64,000 nucleotides of DNA, taken from Cercis canadensis. Its lineage: Eukaryota > Streptophyta > Magnoliopsida > Fabales > Fabaceae. The notes beneath the pieces are model-generated. The model worked only from the letters and a program-made list of their open reading frames with translations. It had not been told where the DNA came from and did no database searches. A program made the position numbers and the translations under genes. The stretch spans positions 186,001 through 250,000 of the forward strand of contig QAOA01000707.1 in the NCBI GenBank assembly GCA_003255065.1. The letters are read 5' to 3'. Positions 58,968 through 64,000 of this stretch are shown piece by piece; positions within the stretch are counted from its first letter, which is position 1, and each line of letters starts with the position of its first letter.

Positions 58968-61900
58968 CTACAATTGTCCCATAGACACACCAGTGTCCCT
59001 AGCATATGGAGGCGGACCACCGCGATTAGCCTTTGAATGACTAACATAATAGAGCTCTGAAAATATGCCTGTAATGACGATAAGCGCAGCTCCAGCACCA
59101 AAGACTCCCTTCCTCAATGTCTCACAAGAAGGGGGGTTATCTTTCAAGAGGGTCCGGTATTTGGTGTGGTAAGCATTCCTTGCAGAACCGGCCAGCAGGC
59201 AGGCCACAGCAATAATAAAAGTCAACCTGCATCAGCAATAAAACAAAAAGTTTTAGATTTTAGAATTGGAAGTGGAGGGAAATAGCATATTATTAGAAAG
59301 TCGGAATTGGCACTGAAGTTAGTGCCTGTTTGGCCTTGAGAAATTTTTCCTATTGATAGAAATGCTTTTGTAAAAAGCACTTTCTTGGAATTATTACTAC
59401 GAACAAAGTAATTCAGTTCATTTCTGCTTCCAGCAAAAGCTTCATTACTTGTTTCTCATGCACAACAGAAAAATAGCTTCTGCTCTTGCACAACAGTAAT
59501 TTTGGCTACTGGCCAAACACCATTAAAACTGCCAAAAAGTGAACAAACAGGCACCAAATCATGTCACCCTTGATTTTATAAAATCAACAGAAAAACAATC
59601 TTGAGCAAGTTGGTTGTTTCAACTTATCAGATATAAGCACATACCAGCTGGTGATGAATAGGCAAATTGCCCATGATCTGGAACCACTAGGTCTCATAGC
59701 TTTCCCACAGCACAAACATCTAGTTGCAACCATTATTATCATTTGGCTGACTACAAGGAAAAAGAGGGACCCCACGCCTAGGCCGGTTGCAATGTCAGAA
59801 TCATAACGACAGTACTTGTTTAGTCCGTCTTCGGCTATCTTGGCCTGTAAAAATAAGGTACTAGATACATTAAGTAAACCCATTTAAACATCCCATAGAT
59901 TTGTTTCTGGTTTTAATAACTCCTGCCTTTTATTTCATCACAAGTTTAGCCCTTCCACACAGGGAAACAAAACAGCAGATCCATGGAAAAACATTGAAAT
60001 AGCTAATAGTGTAATGTAGAATGAAGAAACCAATTTTGTAACATATATAACATATTACAATCCTACATTACTAACATAATTTACTATCAAACTGTACTTT
60101 TGTTTCCCTCTAATCATAAAATAATGCATTCTGGAGTTGTTGAATGCATGCAGCTTATGCAGTTAAAAAAGATGGTTTTGTGCTTCATTTCAATATCAAC
60201 CCTGTTTTGAGGATTGATATCATTTTCTTTATGGGTCATTGAATTTATGATAGCAACTGCTCAGTTTTCTTTTGTCATGGGATGAGGTTGGTAGTTCTAT
60301 TACAGTTTCTTTCGCTACATAAATGGACTCTCTCTTCATCTCTTACTGTCTCACTATATCACATCATTCAAACACCACGCTTTCTTGCATGCTGCAATTT
60401 TCCTAAGTTGAGATTATCTTCATGTGAGAAGCAATTAACTGTAAACCATTAGTCTTTTTTGACTAGATTTTTCAAGTCTTGGGCGTTTCAATATAGTGGT
60501 AAGAAATTTCAAGAGGAGCATATTTACTGAGTCTATACATTTGAAATATGACCGGTGATAAAGTTTGTTTGTCCAGGCACTGATTAGTCCTTTCCACGAT
60601 ATATACAGAAGCAAACTGTGTGAATTATTTAAACAGCTGCTTCTCCTTCACTATGAAGGTAAGCTGGTTCTTTCTTCTTAATTGCTTGGTGAAACAGACA
60701 ATATTTGTTATTTAAGTGTCCCCTTCTTATCTGCATCGTTATGCTCAATTACATGTTATAATAGTTGAAGCAGAATATATTTTCATGCATCATTCTACGA
60801 AGATGATTTTGGGTGGGTTTTAAGTTTTGTCCTTTTATGACGATAAAAAATAAATATCTCCTTTTCCATAGTTAATGGCTGAGATCTCTCAAGGTCAAGC
60901 CCAAATTATGAAATTATCTGCTTCAACTCCCCAACTTGTACTGCTGAATGTAACTTATCCGACTTACTTTACAGTTTCAAATCATTTCAAATTGCATGTA
61001 TCTTAACAAATTAGATGTCTGTGTTCCACAACAACCTATCAACCTCACCCTACTTATTCATCGATTATATATGGAACTATATCCCAAATTGCTCATTTCT
61101 GAATTCAAATTTTACACTAAGGCTCAGTTTGTTTTGATAGAAATGGTTTCCAAGAAAAATATTTTGGCCCAAGAACTAAAAATTCTTAGGCCAAAATATT
61201 TTCTGTGGAAACCATTTCTATTGAAACAAACAGAGCATAATAGAAATAATTTAACTACACAAGGCAAGCTAGCCTAGGCAGCCTTTGCAATGAGTTTCAA
61301 GAGTCCATGTCAACTATTAGCAGTAAACCATCGTATACAGTAATTCCTTGTATTCTGGAACAAGAGTAACACCACTATCAATTTGTTATTGGTGAAAGGA
61401 ATGATGAGACAAAAGTAAACGATCTTCTTAAGGTTTTGTTTGGGAGATAGAGGGGAGAGGAAAGAGAAGGAAGCAAAGGATAGATGAAGGGAGTTTTTCC
61501 TCTCCCTTGTTTGGATGAGTTGGGGAAAGGAAAGGGAGGGACATCATTCCTTTCAAATTGGGCAACTAAAAAAATGGACTATGGAGGGCTTTCGGGGGGG
61601 TTAGCCGGACGAAGCCCTTCATTTTCCTTCCTTTTCTTTTCAGAAAATGCTCCCAAACAAGGCAGATGTTATAAGCAAATTTCTCCTTTCCCACTCTACC
61701 CCTCAAACTCTAACCCTCCAAATTTCAGAAACCATTTTCACGTGAGGTTCAAGAACATCAGCAAATGACATCAAACCGGAAAACAAACCGAACAAGCACT
61801 AAATAAATGATTTTTTGTATCTAAACTAGACATAAAAAAACAAAAACCCACTAAAAAGCATTATGACCAACCTTCTCCAAACATAAACCCATTTTCAGCA

Positions 61901-62176
61901 CCAGGGTATCACAAATTACAACCACGGAATCAAAATAATTTATTTGGGTATCACAATCTATCTTCAAGTTTCCATTTTGGGCAGTGTATGTCCTAAAATG
62001 AATCCATAATCATAACCCCAGAAATAACATCACCGCAGAAAATATTCTCAATAAAAAAAAACCAGAATAGGGAGAGAGAGACTCACAGTATTCCTCCTCT
62101 GCTCAGCGGCAACAGCGAGAGCAAAAGCAATCAGATCAAGCACAAACACCACAGCCAGTAACAGCGTCGAAGCCAT
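58968..62176 (-). CDS. DUF1218 family four-helix membrane protein
   Basis: Three exons, 62087-62176, 59645-59844 and 58968-59226 (90, 200, 259 nt), give 182 residues. The first helix, MASTLLLAVVFVLDLIAFAL, may act as a signal or anchor and is followed by AVAAEQRR. Conserved Cys sits in LNKYCRYDSDIATGLGVGSL. The second helix is FFLVVSQMIIMVATRCLCCG. Then come SWAICLFITSWLTFIIAVAC, AYHTKYR, SCETLRKGVFGAGAALIVIT and a hydrophilic tail PPPYARDTGVSMGQL. This is the layout of plant DUF1218 proteins, some of which (MWL1/MWL2) modify lignin deposition and others affect vein patterning. The exact role here is unknown. A 5' UTR intron (about 62209-62305) and a leader exon from 62306 are suggested by GT-AG sites. 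Both coding introns carry MITEs. Confidence 0.92.
59322..59554. mobile_element. MITE in intron 2 of the DUF1218 gene
   Basis: The ends gtgcctgtttg and caaacaggcac are perfect 11-bp inverted repeats. Further partial inversion follows inside (tttggcc/ggccaaac). Length is 233 bp and it is non-coding. Termini rich in gtttgg resemble hAT-type MITEs, but no 8-bp target duplication was found. Confidence 0.65.
61121..61237. mobile_element. Near-perfect hairpin MITE with TAA target duplication
   Basis: It starts ggctcagtttgttttgatag and ends with the inverted ctattgaaacaaacagagca. The arms pair over almost the whole 117 bp around a small ctaaaaa loop (61176-61182). TAA lies directly outside both ends (61118-61120 and 61238-61240). 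The structure and 3-bp TAA duplication fit a Tourist-type (PIF/Harbinger) MITE in intron 1 of the DUF1218 gene. Confidence 0.8.
61434..61662. mobile_element. MITE-like element in intron 1 of the DUF1218 gene
   Basis: The left ttgtttgggaga and right gctcccaaacaagg are inverted. A purine-rich ggagaggaaagagaagg side faces a pyrimidine-rich ttccttccttttcttttc side. Internal cccttgtttgg suggests a nested or duplicated end. It is non-coding. Confidence 0.5.
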
Positions 62177-62459
62177 ACCTCAAACCCCACGAACCAAACC
62201 TCCGTGCCTATCCCAAACAACAGTAACAAAATCAAAAATTGATGACAAACCCACAAATATAAAAGCCTCAGTTAACCCAAAATAAAATTATAGCATGATA
62301 GATACCTCATCCAAATCCGAGGAAGCGCAATAAACAAAAAAAAAAATAGAAAACGTTAAAAAATAATCATAGACAGGTATAGAAACGTACGAGGAGAGTG
62401 ATTTTGCTTGTACGAGAAGTAAATGCGAAAGGGACGAGCCGGAAAACGAAGTGTACACA

Positions 62460-64000
62460 AAATCAGCAGCTTTGTTTTGACTCCGGTCTAGTATGGGTTT
62501 CGGTTTTTCCAGTGTGGGTGACTTGTTCAGTGCTTATTTATTGTCCGCGCGTGCGTTGGTTTGGATTGTAAGAGAATCATGTGTTGGATTCGGTGCGAGA
62601 GGGGTCGCGGGTTATAATGATCCAAAATTCATCAACTACCTAAGTTAAGCTTACGTGGTTAATTTGTAAATTTTAGTTTATATAAATGTTACTACTCTTA
62701 ACTCTTTAAGATTTATCATTTCAGGAAAAAAAGTTATAAAATTTATAATTTGTTTTTGTTTTCGAACTCTTTTGACTCGTAATATAATATACTATGTCAA
62801 CTAAACAGTAAATTAGTTGATCATAAAACTTTCTTTACAAGAAGATAAATTTGTATTTGAAATCTTTTATTAACAAAATGAGTGTTTTAAAGTGTTTTTC
62901 ATACAAAATTATAATTATGAATGCTTTGACAGCAAAATCTCTAAAATAAAGATGATCCGCCCTAAGTTTAATAAATGTAACTACGTCTAAATGTTGAGAT
63001 TAAGTCCGAGTTCTTGGGTAATAGTAATAATAATACACTATCTCCCTATATGGATCAAAACTTATTATAGTGTTTCACATTGAGTCAGAATTGAATTCGG
63101 AATCTTCATAGAACATCTCTTTGTACATACCCATTTCAAATGCTTGTAATTCAGGATGAGCCAAAAAAGAAGTTTACATTGTGGTTAGCTTCACCTTGTT
63201 GTTTTTACTCTTGGGTGGAACTTGTTTGGTAGTTAAAAAGTGGGAGAATCATGAAACTTGTGAAAAGAAAGTGGAGGACACAAGTCACAGTCTTTGCACA
63301 TGAAACGATAACCAAACAAGCATTAAAAGCTAAAAAACAGGTGAAATTAAGTGGATGCGGCCACAAGGAAAAGTCAGCAAAGCACATGACTCGAAAGGGC
63401 ATATTGGTATGCAACATGAAATATGGCTATACTTGTCACCTAGCCATGATCAAGGACTCCATTGGATTGATCACTTATAATTGAACACATATCAAACAAA
63501 AATAATTGAACCATTTTGTGAATAGATTTGTCAAAGTTAATTATGACCTGCATTCACAATTAATTCAGAAAGTGAAGGTGGACTTCCATTGAAAATGAAA
63601 GCACAAGGATTTGGATGGAGTCACTTTGGACATTAGGGATATGTTCCTATCATACCAACTGAATTGAGGCAAAGATATGTAGTTTGCCCATTATCTTCTG
63701 ATTACAGAGTCTAATCAGCAACCACCTGGTGAACATAACTGCTTTTGGTTTTTTTTGTTTGGTGGTGAAGGTGAATGTAACAATTGAAGAATAGGCATGT
63801 CTTCCAAATTTAAAAGGATAGAGTTGATGGCTAATCCAATGGTGAAAAGTTGTGGCAAATGGATACTAAATTTATAACATTAATTGTAAGTTGAATATAC
63901 CACTTAGGGTGAATTAGTAGAAGGAAGCCACACTGTCCAAGCATAAGATCACAAGGCTTAATATGTCATGAATCAACTCACTTTAAAATCTTAAGCTATT
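62460..64000. other. Right-end region without a convincing gene
   Basis: The region upstream of the DUF1218 gene is AT-rich. A roughly 100-bp element with inverted ends cttgtttggt (63221-63230) and accaaacaag (63311-63320) is present and looks like a short hAT-type MITE. A 77-codon frame at 63251-63484 overlaps it and is not believed. Nothing else is supported. Confidence 0.45.

Noticed and set aside
63251..63484. 77-residue Lys-rich frame
   Set aside because: It overlaps a MITE-like inverted repeat and shows no domain or protein-like pattern.

Overview
The window is nuclear DNA of a flowering plant, most likely a eudicot. It is AT-rich, its genes have short GT-AG introns, and the proteins are land-plant families (VIP5/RTF1, a Dof factor, an RR-TZF zinc-finger protein with ankyrin repeats, a PLT4-type polyol transporter, a DUF1218 membrane protein). 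Species cannot be set from the sequence. Fourteen isolated N characters are present. Most of the informative ones sit between two nearly identical direct copies, which looks like contig ends of a heterozygous draft assembly joined without merging their overlap.

Layout. 1-775 (+): last three exons of a RAB6-interacting-golgin-like (DUF662) gene. 1-5.6 kb: AT-rich repeats, a small coiled-coil-like gene A1 (-), a foldback element and a SINE with a clear target-site duplication. 6.5-13.8 kb: a tandem pair of intact five-exon epoxide hydrolase genes (-) with a long-inverted-repeat element between the two duplicated units. 14-19 kb: SINE remnant, degraded paralogue A2 of the small gene, a foldback element, and an (AC)n/(AT)n microsatellite of about 280 bp. 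19.2-22.3 kb (+): VIP5/RTF1. 24.2-25.6 kb (+): Golgi-type alpha-1,4-glycosyltransferase. 27.8-30.5 kb (-): RR-TZF CCCH protein. 30.5-35.3 kb: repeats and unidentified gene debris. 35.3-38.1 kb (-): PLT4. 40.0-46.6 kb (+): SF3B2/SAP145, 18 exons, with exons 14-15 falsely repeated at an N. 46.6-54.5 kb: gene-poor, with a 250-258 bp tandem array and two related foldback MITEs. 54.6-55.5 kb (+): Dof factor. 59.0-62.5 kb (-): DUF1218 protein whose introns carry several MITEs. 62.5-64 kb: no convincing gene.

The genes are ordinary, independently transcribed plant genes and do not form a pathway. VIP5 (PAF1 complex) and SF3B2 (U2 snRNP) are housekeeping. The epoxide hydrolase pair and the A1/A2 small genes are the locally expanded part. 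I saw no clearly new multi-gene system. The least explained items are the A1/A2 small-protein pair, the many long-inverted-repeat elements and the N-junction duplications. No tRNA, rRNA or CRISPR was found.
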